DNA of 64,000 bases. Source: Periplaneta americana. Lineage: Eukaryota > Arthropoda > Insecta > Blattodea > Blattidae. Where the stretch lies: assembly GCF_040183065.1 (NCBI RefSeq), contig NC_091121.1, positions 62,032,287-62,096,286 of the forward strand, read 5' to 3'. The position numbers and the translations under genes were made by a program. Under the pieces are notes generated by a model. The model saw nothing but the letters and a program-made list of their open reading frames with translations, was not told the origin of the DNA and searched no databases. Positions 1 to 10,815 of this stretch are shown here, in pieces (positions within the stretch are counted from its first letter, which is position 1; each line of letters opens with the position of its first letter).

Positions 1-198
1 GTTGTAACTATGATCACGCACCTTTTCCACACCTTAAGTTAAAAAGAACATAAAGAACAGCTTGAAACTGTAAGCAAAAGCAACTGATTTTCGTATCATA
101 TTGTCTTACATTACCGGTACGTGTTGATGAAGAGTGTCTCTAAAATATGACAATTGTTATGTGAAGTATAAAAAGAAATAATTATTGTCATCCTGCAG

Positions 199-290
199 AT
201 ATTGAACAGATTCTCGAGGAAGTGTCAGCACTGAAAGACAAAGTGCCGAAAAAGTCTGTGTACAGTCTTTTCTCCAATCTGTTCAGCTAA
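199..290 (+). CDS. Terminal coding exon of an unidentified gene (partial)
   Basis: A pyrimidine-rich stretch and CAG at 196-198 precede an open frame that runs to a TAA at 288-290. The exon supplies the last two bases of a split codon and then 29 residues. These are acidic/basic and helix-prone at first (IEQILEEVSALKDK), then hydrophobic, ending SLFSNLFS. The upstream exons lie left of the window. I do not recognise the family. The exon cannot be a simple alternative to the exon at 2420 because its entry phase differs. A spliced transcript would settle whether it is real. Confidence 0.45.
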
Positions 291-465
291 TTTCTTTTCT
301 CTTCAGTTCCGTGTGAATGATACATATGTTGTTGTTCAGTAAACTAGGTATAATATTTTTTACAAACACTAATGGATCTGTACATATTAAAACAATACAA
401 AATGAGATTCACTTAAAATGAACCAAAATTATTTTGCTGGATTTGTGTACCATACATGTGATAAA

Positions 466-1708
466 TAGGGAGCGGATTTTTATGTGCTAAAAAATTTAAA
501 TATATTTATTTTTTATGTGCTAAAAAGTACGAAAATATTTGCTAAAAATTAAAAAAAATATTTTGTTTTAAATATGAGAAAAATACCTTACTTAGCTTGA
601 AAAAAAAATGTTACTAGGTACTCACCAACCACACTTGAGTGCTAGTAGTTGGCCGAGAATTGCAGTGAACAACACAACAAAGGTCATCTACAAATTCTCC
701 ATCACAAATGCATACCGATTATCTCTGAACAACAACTTATACTGTGAAAACGATCTTTCCACATCACAGGACGTCAGATGTGCATATTTAAAGAGAGGAA
801 CGTCACAAACACCTACAACGTCAATTTCACCTACAGGCACAACCTCTAATACTTGAGCAAATTTACACATTTTTTTTATATCCACTGTTTTTCCCAAACA
901 CATTCTGGAATTTGTCCCATAGTACTTGTACTTCTGAACCTGGTAGCGAGTGTAGTTTAATTTCCACGGCACGCACCTCTCTGTTTCAGACAACAGGTTT
1001 TTGGATGTTTCTAGTTTTTTTATGGTGTCACACAAAAAGCTTAGATTTGCTAATAGGAAAGCAAAATCGTTTTTTAAACAACCATCTTTCAGTAAATCTT
1101 GAAGGATATCGATTGACGAAGCCCGATAACAGGGAATCACAACAAGATGTAGGCCTATTGCCTTACTTGATGGGCATGAGCGAGAGGTGAGAGATTTGTT
1201 TAAATTAAATAATGTTTATACCCGAGCTCTTATCTGTTGTGTTTCACAAACAAAGTGTGGAATGAAATCATCTTCAGCAACAATAAACATTCCTAATTAT
1301 GTGTTGCAAGATCTCTCCTCCTTGTCCATGTTAATTTATTCTCTACCAATAACACTGATATGCTGCCGAGCAGTTCTCAGAACTTGAGGAGATACTATTA
1401 CGAAAATGGATACACCACACAGCGCTTAGAAACACGAAGCAACCAAGAATTCTTAAAAAAGATAACGTACTTCTGAGTGATATAACTGATTTAGTTTTAA
1501 AATATTTAAAAGTTGTTGTAAAAAAATTATTTAAGTAAAAGATCTCCAAGATTTATATATTTATAATACATTTCCTGAAAATATGTTTTTATGTGAAATA
1601 AAATTCGGGTTTTAAACTTGAAACTTCATGTTCGGAATGTTTAACTTTGTTAATTGTGTTTTATCACATGCAAAAAGAATATTTAGTTACATAAGAATCC
1701 GCTCCTTA
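466..1708 (-). mobile_element. hAT transposon copy, internally deleted (hAT copy 1)
   Basis: The ends are imperfect terminal inverted repeats: TAGGGAGCGGATTTTTATG on the left and TAAGGAGCGGATTCTTATG read from the right. Both sides are flanked by the same 8-bp duplication, GTGATAAA (458-465 and 1709-1716), which is the size hAT transposases make. The minus strand keeps a decayed transposase piece with the [12 protein letters not shown] motif that carries the catalytic Glu. It is the same family as the intact copy at 17567-19762 but about 950 bp shorter and without the N-terminal half, so it is non-autonomous. Confidence 0.9.
688..1140 (-). pseudogene. hAT transposase C-terminal fragment
   Basis: The open frame ends with [20 protein letters not shown], which aligns with residues 454-473 of the intact transposase at 17804-19288. 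Its upstream part (KKLETSKNLLSETERC and onward) is only distantly similar. The zinc finger, both catalytic Asp motifs and the proper C-terminus are missing. It sits inside hAT copy 1 and is most likely a dead remnant. Confidence 0.75.
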
Positions 1709-2164
1709 GTGATAAAGTCTCAAAAACTGGTTGTTATGGAGGAATTCGCTATTGTTTATAGAATAAAATGTTCTCCAATAAAAAATTTTAACGCTCAAAA
1801 AACATACTACATAAATAAAGCTTAAAATTAATGTAAGCATAGATGTTGAGAGCATATCAGTCTGTCTTATTTTCTTGTTTACTTTCGGAATCAGCATATT
1901 AATATACATTATGTTCGTTGTGACAAAACAAGTCCCTTCTGTTTCTTTGTGGTATGTAAACTTAAATCACTGTTTTAATTTAGCCTTTGCTTAAGAAAAT
2001 CGCGATTCATTTAAGCAGTAATTTTATTCTAGGGTATTTTTGGACATGAGTTGTGTCTCAAAATTGTTAGTAAGATTATTAGTATTTTGACACTTTAACT
2101 GCAGAGATTATTCAGCACTGAAACTCAGCATGAGCAATAGATGATCAATAAATTTTGCCTGGAC

Positions 2165-2335
2165 CTATTAAGCATAATGTTTTCTTATGTGCCGTAAAAT
2201 TTACGACTCGGAATGCATAGCTTTATTTCCCTCCCAGAGGAAGCCATGCTAAGAATTTTATCCCCCTTGCTGGGTTTGAACCCAAGAACCTCGGAACCAA
2301 TGGTTGGCATGGTAACCATTATACCACTAAGAGTG
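2165..2335 (-). repeat. tRNA-derived SINE fragment
   Basis: Read on the minus strand, the stretch has a tRNA-like head with an A-box-like TAGTGGTATAATGG and a B-box-like GGGTTCAAACCC. A short non-tRNA body follows, ending GTAAATTTTACGGCAC. It lies in the putative intron just before the membrane-protein exon. The internal promoter boxes and the body argue for a SINE rather than a working tRNA gene. The ends are approximate, and I found no clear target duplication. Confidence 0.6.
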
Positions 2336-2419
2336 ACTCACAATATTGTTCCCTTAACACCCACTAACATCCGCATGCATTTGTTTAATCACTCTCATTT
2401 TATTATTGCTTTTTACCAG

Positions 2420-2854
2420 GTTCGAGCACGCAAGTTGACTTTGGATGCTGACGCTCTAGTTGCAGACATAACAAGTTCCCGCTTCAGTCACCGCTTGTCT
2501 GATGATGCCAGCAATGAGATTGATATGTCAGACCGCGTCATTGCACTTGAGCATAGAGAAATTGTGTCGCAATCCACTGTCTCTATGGTGACACCATATC
2601 AGACAGCAATTGTCGTACTGTCTGTTGCATCAGCTTTCGTCATTTGCATCCTGGTGCTGGTCATTGCTCTCTACCGTAAAAAGATGTCTGCTTGCACTGC
2701 AGATTCGATGAAGGCAAATGGACTTGCACAGAGATTCTTGTCACAGCCTTCACCAATATATGTTGTGTCTCTGCCTCCGAACAGCAAGACGGATGCCAGT
2801 CTCTCATCTCCAGAGTCTAAGAAAGAGGAAGCAGACAAAGTCCAGAATAGCTGA
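2420..2854 (+). CDS. Last exon of a single-pass membrane protein (partial)
   Basis: The exon starts after a pyrimidine tract and CAG (2417-2419) in phase 0 and runs 144 codons to TGA. The first ~62 residues are hydrophilic. A 23-residue hydrophobic segment at exon residues 63-85 (it contains VIALY and is followed by RKK) is a good transmembrane helix with a positive stop-transfer. The remaining ~55 residues are Ser/Pro/Lys-rich and probably cytoplasmic. This C-terminal layout is typical of type I proteins, including insect ZP-domain proteins, but I cannot assign a family. The frame is open upstream to 2213, but that part is intron and SINE sequence. Confidence 0.65.
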   Translation, partial: VRARKLTLDADALVADITSSRFSHRLSDDASNEIDMSDRVIALEHREIVSQSTVSMVTPYQTAIVVLSVASAFVICILVLVIALYRKKMSACTADSMKANGLAQRFLSQPSPIYVVSLPPNSKTDASLSSPESKKEEADKVQNS

Positions 2855-3021
2855 ATGCCCCTCATCCACTGCAGGTTGTTCTAGTCATGAGCTGTAGTTG
2901 CAGCACAGGGCTATAAACTGCTGTTGCCATGCAGATGAGGAGACAATCAAACTCGTGTAAATACATCAAATTAGGCTGCGCTAGTCACGTGGTTTCACTG
3001 TACAGAGATTCATTTTCATTC

Positions 3022-3027
3022 AATAAA
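3022..3027 (+). promoter_or_regulatory. Polyadenylation signal AATAAA
   Basis: A canonical AATAAA lies 168 bp after the stop codon of the membrane-protein exon, within a plausible 3' UTR that contains no other features. It supports 2420-2854 as a genuine terminal exon on the plus strand. Confidence 0.55.
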
Positions 3028-3045
3028 TTAAAACTACTTTAATCT

Positions 3046-4528
3046 ATTTTATCTATTTTCTGAAATATATTAGCAACGACTTAAAAAACCAGTTCACTGA
3101 TTTTTGTGGTTGTTCAATGATATGAAGCACTAATTGTAACTGCATTAGGCAGTGTGAAGTTAAAAAAAAACACTATTCGGTTCCGAATTCTACATTCCTA
3201 GCTCATCTGTGACATACAGAAGCAATGAGATTTTTATGGTTGGTGGCTTTGACTATTTCAGTACTGTAGGGCTTATATTATAACACGTGACCAGGGGAAG
3301 ATTATTGTGACAGGTTCATTTCTTCCTTCAAGACAATGTTTGTTTTTGAGTATACACAGAAGCTTGTTGACTCTCCACAAAAGGTCTGGACAATGTGATC
3401 TACTGGTCAAGAAGAATCATTCCTACTGCCATATCGAGAACATCGCAAAGGATGGAAATAACTGCAGAGGAGTAGAATGTAATGTTTTTGGAAAATGTTG
3501 ATATTGCAAGAGAAAGTTTCACCTTACCTAGTCAAATTCTTCCTACGGAATTTATGAAGTGCAGCTCTCCTTGTGATCACTGTCAGAACCCAGTTACAAA
3601 TGAGTGTTTTTTTTTATTACGTCTGATAAAAAAAAGTCCTTCCCCTCTCCAGTACTTTCATAAATTTCCTAATTTCTGCAAAATCTACTCAATTTCTATT
3701 TCATGTAGAGAATAAGAGGTCGAATAGTTACAATGTTTACTGTTACCCAATCAAAGACTTATTCTATAGCCCAACTATCCTTACCTATTATCCAGGATAG
3801 AAGCATATACTCCTCTTATGAAGCTGTAGAACTCGGACCTGTATAGTATGTTACTTAATGTGAAATAGTTATGTTTTTATTTCTATCACATTCACACACA
3901 CTCACACAAACATACGCATACATCTAATATTATGTCCAAATATGTTTAATTTCTGAGAAGAAAAGTTTTTTTTTTTAATATAAAATTGGGCACACCATAA
4001 GAAAGATTTTCTAAAGTACTAGATTCCTCCTATCATTCACATTCTGCTATCACTACATTATCATTTTTGTTACTCTTGCAATTTAAAATGGTCTTTAAAT
4101 AAAGGTTCTTCTACCTTGACAATCTGGATAAAAGTGATCATGTAAAAAACTAATCACAACTTCCATTTCGTCATTGTAGATTCGGGGTAATAGTGGGTTA
4201 TTTCATTAAGATGTGGGTTGCACGTAATTAATATTTTACTACTACTAAATCCGATTAGTTAAAAAATCTCACCAACACTGTGATAATTTGTATAAAATAA
4301 CTAAATATTTTAACATATTCTTCGGAAAATTAATTAGAAAATAAAATGTGTTTGTTTTTTAATTCTGTCCACATTACTTGCATTAGAATACTGTTAATAA
4401 AATTTAACATTTTGATGTATAAGAATTCTATACTAAGTAGTATATATTAATAACCTTACAATATGTAACTTGTAATAAAAATATTCCATGTTGAATCTTT
4501 CGTACACTACTTTTAACACTTGAATATA
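3046..4528. other. No gene seen
   Basis: AT-rich sequence with short, mutually incompatible open frames (for example at 3307 and 3482) that have no recognisable motifs. A CA-rich patch lies near 3888-3915. I see nothing that I can support as coding. Confidence 0.5.
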
Positions 4529-4824
4529 AATAATTGATTAAATGGTGATCTTACTCGTGTTAATTATGTAAGCATGTGCGGCTTACAGCTGTTTCGGTGT
4601 TTCTTCACACACGCGCACACGCACGCACACACACACACACACACAAAATTTGACACCACATTTCAACACTTGTCAACAAACACACCCACACAACAGGCAG
4701 CGAAGTTCGAGATGACGCCAAGATCTAGTAGGCTCTGAAGATTGTGTGAAGAAATACGAAACAGCTGTAAGCCGCACATGCTTACATAATTAACACGAGT
4801 AAGATCACCATTTAATCAATTATT
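4529..4824. mobile_element. Foldback element with ~81-bp near-identical arms
   Basis: Positions 4529-4610 and 4744-4824 are inverted copies of each other. They differ only by a one-base indel and two or three substitutions near the inner end (GTTTCGGTGTTTC against GTTTCGTATTTC). The 133-bp centre has an alternating CA run (about 4610-4645). The arms contain TAAGCATGTGCGGCTTACAG. No coding capacity is visible. The near identity of the arms points to recent origin or gene conversion. No clear target duplication was found. Confidence 0.8.
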
Positions 4825-5854
4825 AATAAAAATATATTTAATAATAAATAAAAACGTAAATGGTCTCACAATATACCAGCCAAGTTCTCGAAGTAACTGT
4901 GGAAACATTATAAGCAAGCTATCAAATAAATGTTTCAAGCGTAAGTATCTTTCCATTAAGTACGAGTACCTCAAAACATAAATACCTAAATTTATGTACT
5001 AGTAACAGTGCAGTATAAACGTGTATTCCAACCAAATTATTATACTGTATCTTGCACATGAAATACGTACTGATTATGGCACTTTGGAAATGGGATTCAG
5101 ATCATTGAGTTCATATTGTGTCTCAGCACAAATGTACAAATATCCACACTTGTTTTACTCTGTGGATTACTATTCCACCAAAGGAACTTATAAAAATTTG
5201 AAGGGGAAACGTCCAGAAAATGAATGCCATCTATTAGGTTAATATATTAGGAGGAGAAAGAATCACGGAGCACTATTAAAAGTGAGTAGCAGGGCTAAGG
5301 GCTAAGTTGTCTGAAGATCTCAGCATGTGCAGGAAATCGAACTATAGCTCTGTAAAAAGCCCGCAAAGACGAACGAAAGTCAAGACTCAGTGGCTGAAAA
5401 GTATATGTTTAACATTTGGAAAATTTCTGAAATTTTGTAATGGAGGATTGTAGATATTTAAATAAGAAATTCCTGATATGTATTTACAATTTCTCTCATT
5501 ATTTCGAGGAGAAAATGTACGTACAAATATGGATGAACTGGTACATTCTATCTTAATTTAGAGAATATGTAGTATGCATACATGGCATTTTAGAGATGCC
5601 GTTCTAAGTACCTGGCATCATATTGATAAGCGTCCAGCACAATAAATTGCCTCATAATTTCATATTATCAAAACTATAGACAAAATTATTGATGTATATT
5701 TTTGCTATCATCGACCAGAACATAACGATTTTAATCATAATACAGTAAATAATGTTTTATACTCTTAAAGCTATGAATAACTGCTAGTTAACAAGAGATG
5801 GATATCTCTTAAAACAGTGGTTTCTAACATTTTTACTTTTGTACCAATTATTAG

Positions 5855-6149
5855 TGGGTGGCTGGGTAGCTCAGTTGGTAGAGCAGCTGGCTATGGACTG
5901 GAAGGTCCGGGGTTCGATCCCAGGTGGGACAGGATTTTTTTTCGTTGCCAAACTTTCAGAACAGCCCCGAGGTTCACTCAGCCTCCTATTAAATTGAGTA
6001 CCGGGTCTTTCCCGGGGGTAAAAGGCGGTCAGAGCGTGGTGCCGACCACACCATCTCATTCTAGTGCCGAGGTCATGGAAAGCATGGGGCTCTACCTCCA
6101 TGCCCCCCAAGTGCCTTCATGGTATGTTACGGGAATACCTTTACCTTTT
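5855..6149 (+). mobile_element. tRNA-derived SINE (family B), full length
   Basis: A perfect 13-bp duplication, TACCAATTATTAG, flanks the element (5842-5854 and 6150-6162). The 5' head is strongly tRNA-like: A box GTAGCTCAGTTGGTAGAGC and B box GGTTCGATCCC. The body contains CCTTCATGGTATGTTACGGG and ends in ACCTTTACCTTTTT. A diverged second copy lies at about 31045-31322 in a PSME4 intron. The open frames across it are incidental. Confidence 0.9.
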
Positions 6150-6463
6150 TACCAATTATTAGCGAATTTCCATAAACTGTGCCCTTCATATTATTAGCAA
6201 AATGTTTGTACTTTCTATACTCGTAGTTGTTGTTGTTTCAAACTTATATGTTGTAATTGTAAATAAGGGCATGATAATTGGAGTAAAAAGCAATGAAATA
6301 ACTTCCTGGAGTACACCCCACGTTTGGAAACACTCACTACGTAGACAATTGCCCCTGATATATCAGATATGAATATTTATGCCATTCAGTGCATAGGCAT
6401 CTAGTAAAGAAATGAGCCCTCAAATGGTCCCAGTTCCAATCTCGTTTAATTAAAATATAGGCC

Positions 6464-6510
<47 letters not shown>
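6464..6510 (+). repeat. (ATT)n microsatellite
   Basis: About 15 uninterrupted ATT units lie immediately upstream of a LINE fragment. Confidence 0.95.
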
Positions 6511-6511
<1 letters not shown>

Positions 6512-6754
6512 ATTACATGCTGAAGATTCAATATTAGACCACATTGAAAAAAGGCAACTGAAATGGTTTGGATATCTCAGAATGGTAGAGCAAAGAAATT
6601 ATAGCAGTGGACACCTCAAGGGAAAAGAAGGAGAAGACCTCAATTTTCTTGGGAATGTCAACTGAGAACAGCTATGAAAGATAGAAACATGGAAGAATAT
6701 TTAGCTGAAGATAGGTATCTATGACGTTCGGCAAGGGAAAGAATGTATAAATCA

Positions 6755-6757
<3 letters not shown>
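6511..6757 (+). pseudogene. LINE reverse-transcriptase C-terminal fragment
   Basis: With frameshifts allowed, the plus strand reads DHIEKRQLKWFGYL, then a basic stretch, then AMKDRNMEEYLAEDR. This is the familiar tail of insect endonuclease/reverse-transcriptase ORFs, a conserved WFGH-type motif followed by an Arg-rich segment. It is broken by stops and runs into an (AAT)n tail, as expected of a 5'-truncated non-LTR insertion. The clade is not resolved. Confidence 0.65.
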
Positions 6758-6806
<49 letters not shown>

Positions 6807-6816
6807 TATTATTATT
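6758..6816 (+). repeat. (AAT)n microsatellite, LINE tail
   Basis: About 16 AAT units then switch to ATT. They directly follow the LINE coding fragment and probably derive from its 3' tail. Confidence 0.9.
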
Positions 6817-6927
6817 ACTCGGATTTATTAAGTTAAAAAATACTTCTTGTTCGGTTCATCTTACTGATAAAGGCTTAAAATTGTAATGTACTGAAACAGA
6901 AAATTCAGTTCAGCAACACAATGTTCT

Positions 6928-7160
6928 AGCTGCCTTGGTAGTTCAGTTGGCAGAGCACTGGCTTACAATGACTGCGGCCCCTAGATCAAACCCTACTGAT
7001 GCCAGAATCGTATTTGTGGCGGATGAAGGTTCCTGAGGGTTTTTATATTCCATCGTCACCCTTCATTTCAATATTTATCATAATTTCAACAGTATTTACC
7101 CAACATGGGTGCCGCATGATATAGTATGATGAATGGCACACAAATGACATCAGTTTAAGT
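6928..7160 (+). repeat. Degraded tRNA-derived SINE
   Basis: The head GGTAGTTCAGTTGGCAGAGC is a clear A box. The B-box region (TAGATCAAACCCTA) is mutated. The body, which includes GGATGAAGGTTCCTGAGGG, differs from SINE family B, so this is either another family or a strongly diverged copy. The 3' limit is approximate. Confidence 0.55.
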
Positions 7161-7541
7161 TAGCATGGTACACTTTTGGAAGCAAAAAAGGGCACTCCAG
7201 TGGACTTTAAGTCAATATGACTGAATCAACAGATGTCACCACATAGCTGAAGAAGAATGCGGCCATTTGGACTTTAACAATAATCCTAATTAAGGATGTG
7301 GCAAGACACAATAAGCCCAATCCAGATTGTGGTGTTACCCTTCAGGCTCCTTCTCCGAACAAAGGAGAAAAAAAAACAGTGTTTTTTTTCTTTCTCAAAG
7401 TTTTGCTCCTCTACTGCACACAACAACAATCCAATTTTAATTATGATGTTCCTTAGCATTTCTATTAAAATACTCTGCTTGTCTAAGAGTAATTGATCTA
7501 TTTCTAAAGCAGTTATTTGACGTGTAAGAGTAACAGTATTA

Positions 7542-7953
7542 TACAGTAAAACTTCATCTACAGATTTTTATGGGAGTCTGAAGGAAAAAACGTAGAACTG
7601 AAATGGTATTTAATAACGTCTGAAATAGTATTTTTAATATGTCATTATTCTAAGAAAAAAAAAATGGTTACTTTGGACTGCTTGCTTTTGTTTGCTCTTA
7701 GGAATAAACCATGCCCTCAAATAAAATGATAATGTTCCATAATTTGTTCAGTTACATCATGATGTGTTGGGGAAACAATGATGTTTCATATCTCCTGGGA
7801 CTTAGAATATGATTTTGTAAGTGAAAAAAACATGGAAAAAGTATATCCGAAATAAATTAAAACGGACAGCATAGGAATTTTGCTGAGATCTCAGAAAAAA
7901 ACGAATAGGTGTAAGAAACACTTAAGTCCGAAATGTAAATAAGTTTTACTGTA
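7542..7953. mobile_element. MITE with TACAGTAAAACTT ends
   Basis: TACAGTAAAACTTCATCTA on the left is inverted on the right as TAAATAAGTTTTACTGTA (13-base core repeat). The termini begin CAGTA and abut TA, which resembles pogo/Tigger-type non-autonomous elements of the Tc1/mariner superfamily. The 412-bp interior has no coding sequence. Confidence 0.65.
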
Positions 7954-8551
7954 TCCGAACATTTAATAATGTTTATTTCAATTAATTCAAAGTATGAGTC
8001 TTTTTATTTTAAAGTAATTTCTTAAATATCATGTAACTCTCTTTGGAACAAATTTCTTAGTACCGTACAGCACAATATTATTACATTGCACTACCCTCAA
8101 GTAAACATGACCAGGTTCACGTGTAAAGCTGTTCGTAGTGTAACTGCACAGTGCACTATCGCAAATATTCGAAGTATGCTCCCTTTACATGAGACAGTGT
8201 CTCACTCGATACTGTCATTCTTAAAAATGTTGCTTGTGGAATGTGTTGGAGAACACGAGTGATCCTTTGTTTCGAGTCATCTATAGATGCAGGCTCCTCT
8301 GAAAAACATGCTCTTTCACACATCCTCACAGAAAAAATCTAGAGATAGATACCATGATTGAGGTCTGCCTCGTCCAATCCAGTGCACACTTAACATGTTA
8401 TTTAATTTCTCGCGAACTGTCATAGCATAATGTGCTATATTACCATCTAGCTTCCCACATTCTCATTCCTTTATTCAGTAGCAAATCATATAGGAATTCT
8501 GTTACAATGCTGTCCAACAATTCGACAAATTTGTCCTGGTTCACATTTCCA

Positions 8552-8552
<1 letters not shown>

Positions 8553-8579
<27 letters not shown>
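8553..8579 (+). repeat. Poly(A) run
   Basis: About 27 consecutive A residues interrupt the transposon relic on the opposite strand. Confidence 0.9.
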
Positions 8580-8582
<3 letters not shown>

Positions 8583-8891
8583 TATGGTCCCACAATTGTA
8601 TCACCTAATATTCCACACCACTCCATTACTTTTTTGAGCACTATGGTTATTGGTCTTCTCTGGATCACTGTTGTATATTTTGTGTACAAGCATACCTGTC
8701 CTGAAGAATAGGCATTCGTCACTGAATAAAACATGGTGAAGGAAGGATTGGTCAATACATAAACATCACACGGTCGTGTTGCAATTAGCTTGCTTCATCC
8801 ATGGATCATCTTCTTGCATTGTGTGTACATGCTGCAATTTGTAGGGGTGGAAAGATGCCGATTTCAATATTCTACACACAGATTCTCTATC

Positions 8892-8895
<4 letters not shown>

Positions 8896-8922
<27 letters not shown>
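8896..8922 (+). repeat. (TC)n microsatellite
   Basis: About 13 TC units lie within the DDE transposon relic. They encode the Arg-Glu run seen on the minus strand. Confidence 0.9.
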
Positions 8923-8923
<1 letters not shown>

Positions 8924-9276
8924 GAGCCACATAGCATACTGACCTTTTAGGACTGACCATTCTTCACATTCACATCCACTGAATGTTGTTCATTGGTAGC
9001 CAATTTAAGACAAACTCTTCATGTCATGCTGTACACACTAAACCTTGTTTTAAATTTATGTAATAAACTGCCTAAACATTGGTGTGATGGTTTTGGAATG
9101 TCTGGATGACGATGATGAAACTCGTCTGCAGCTTCCCTTGTTCTATGCTTCTCCCTACATTCATTATTCAGAATCAACATATTTATTCTTCAACTCTCAA
9201 TCAATATAAATTAGAGCTCAAAATAATAATGATCTCTCCAGCTCTCAATAACTTCAAAAACGAAAAAAAACATAAA

Positions 9277-10232
9277 TACAGAGTCCAGCACAATGATCTG
9301 TTTGAATTGATCCCGCACAGATTTCTTGATAGTTGCACTTGAGTGGTATATATCTTTGAGCAGCACAAGCCATGCCATTTTAATTACCATTATGGCGTGG
9401 ACAGGTGAACATCGTGCATTTTGTTGTTGAAGCACATTTCAAAAGTGTGATTCTGTGATTGCAACGCAGCGGCAATTTAGTACCCATTTTAAGTAGGTGT
9501 ACCCAGAAGAATTCCTGATAAGAAACCATACTGTTACGGGTGAGAAATTTCAGACAAAAGGTTCAACTTTCAAATAGAAGTCGTCTGGTAGATGTCGCAA
9601 CGTTTGGACTCCCGAGAATACTGCAGCAATGAGACATGCTGTTACTACTTCTCCGCGATGTTCAGCCATTAAACATTCTCTGACATTGGGAATATCCAAT
9701 CGAATTGTTTGACGAATCTTATGCCTATACCTCAAGTTCCATACCTACAAAATTATGGTGGTTCAGGAGCTTCTGGAACATCATTGGTTCAACTGCCAAG
9801 CTGCTTTTGAGACCATATTGGAAAATGTTCCAGCAACGCTGTTATGATCAGAAGTGATTAAGCTCTTTTCATTTGTCGGACCGGATCAACAAACAAAACC
9901 TTCTGTATTGAGCACCAGAAAATTCTACAGAAATCCATCAGTGACCTCTTCGTTATTGTTTGGTGTGCTGTTGCACAATTTGGAATAAGGGTATAATTTT
10001 TGAAGAAGGACACACAGTCACTGTTTCAGGAGTGTATAGCTCGTAAGGGCAAGCATTTGGAAGACATTATCTTTAAAACAAAGTGATGTCAAATTGGCAA
10101 GCGTTCTTCTATAAAATGGTAAAATAAAATTTTGAATAAGATCTATATTGTTCTTTTTATTTATTATTCTTTAATCAAGATGTATTTTTATTTATGTTTC
10201 AAATTGGAGAGATCATTCTGCTGGACCCTGTA
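9277..10232 (+). mobile_element. Degenerate DDE transposon with TIRs and TA target site
   Basis: The left end TACAGAGTCCAGCACAATG is matched in inverse on the right as CATTCTGCTGGACCCTGTA, with about 21 of 24 bases pairing and both ends starting at TA. The plus strand starts a transposase at about 9393 (MAWTGEHRAFVVEAHFKS) and then decays. Later pieces resemble the same DUF4817-type transposase (VIVWCAVAQFGI near 9950 matches the usual VWCAVS-FGI). Stops and deletions leave about 956 bp, so it is non-functional. Confidence 0.75.
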
Positions 10233-10308
10233 TAAACGAAAAATAGAAGTAATTTCTAAATAGAATAATGCATTCCATTTGGCAAGTCAGTTTTGTGTCA
10301 CATGGTAT

Positions 10309-10377
10309 GTTGTTGTTGTTTTCTAATGCCAGGTGTTTGACAATAAAGTCATTTGATCTCTTGCACTCCAATATGTA
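10309..10377 (-). mobile_element. LINE 3'-end stub (family 1) with 11-bp TSD
   Basis: The 69-bp insert is the extreme 3' end of the LINE family at 10506-10815, inverted (reverse complement ends CATTAGAAAACAACAACAAC). It lies between direct repeats TCACATGGTAT (10298-10308 and 10378-10388). This is a severely 5'-truncated target-primed insertion. Confidence 0.85.
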
Positions 10378-10505
10378 TCACATGGTATTTAACCACTATG
10401 TGTAATTGTATTATAACCAAGACATATTGGATGCAGAGTATGAAGCAATTTTTAGGACAGTTCTTATTGTCCTATATAAGGAGCATGAAAAGAGAAGAAA
10501 CCTAA

Positions 10506-10815
10506 GTGCAAGTGTTGATATCAGCAAATTACAATCAAAATCCACAGTTAATTCCCGATTTACCACGAAAATCGTCTGCAGCTGCATTTAGATTGGCAAC
10601 AGGCCATGATTGTTTGGCCAAACACCTACATAGAATTGGAATATATCAGTCCCCTAACTGCCCATTGTGCAACTCAAACCAAGAAATGGATTCGGAACAC
10701 CTCAAAATCTGTGCTTCAGTGGCTGGCCATGATAATATCTTTGAAAAATATTGGAGTGCAAGAGGTCAAATGACTTTATTGTCAAACGCCTGGCATTAGA
10801 AAACAACAACAACAA
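10506..10815 (+). pseudogene. LINE C-terminal fragment (family 1)
   Basis: The frame includes [20 protein letters not shown], then [18 protein letters not shown], a Cys-Cys-His-Cys-like finger typical of the C-terminus of Jockey/I-group reverse-transcriptase ORFs. It ends just before the 3' tail AAAACAACAACAACAA. The fragment is 5'-truncated. Three other copies of this 3' end occur in the window (10309-10377, 23062-23150, 48748-48961). Confidence 0.8.

Larger units (their letters stand above)
8150..9225 (-). pseudogene. DDE transposon relic with DUF4817-type helix-turn-helix
   Basis: Read from about 9206 downward, the frame gives NNECREKHRTREAADEF and RHPDIPKPSHQ (the N-terminal DNA-binding type seen with DUF4817). 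Next comes DRESVCRILKSASFHPYKLQ, then ECLFFRTG and VVWNIR (catalytic-core remnants), and finally HWIGRGRPQSWYLSLDFF, corresponding to the usual WIGRGGP...SPDLTPLDF block. Frameshifts, stops, a (TC)n expansion at about 8896-8922 and an A-run at 8553-8579 break it. It is dead. The terminal repeats were not found. Confidence 0.65.

Noticed and set aside
199-2854. Exons 199-290 and 2420-2854 as alternative last exons of one gene
   Set aside because: They enter in different phases (two bases of a split codon against phase 0), so a shared donor cannot serve both in frame.
5817-6197. 126-residue open frame
   Set aside because: It lies across a SINE with a perfect 13-bp duplication. The reading is incidental and the tRNA-like head explains the sequence.
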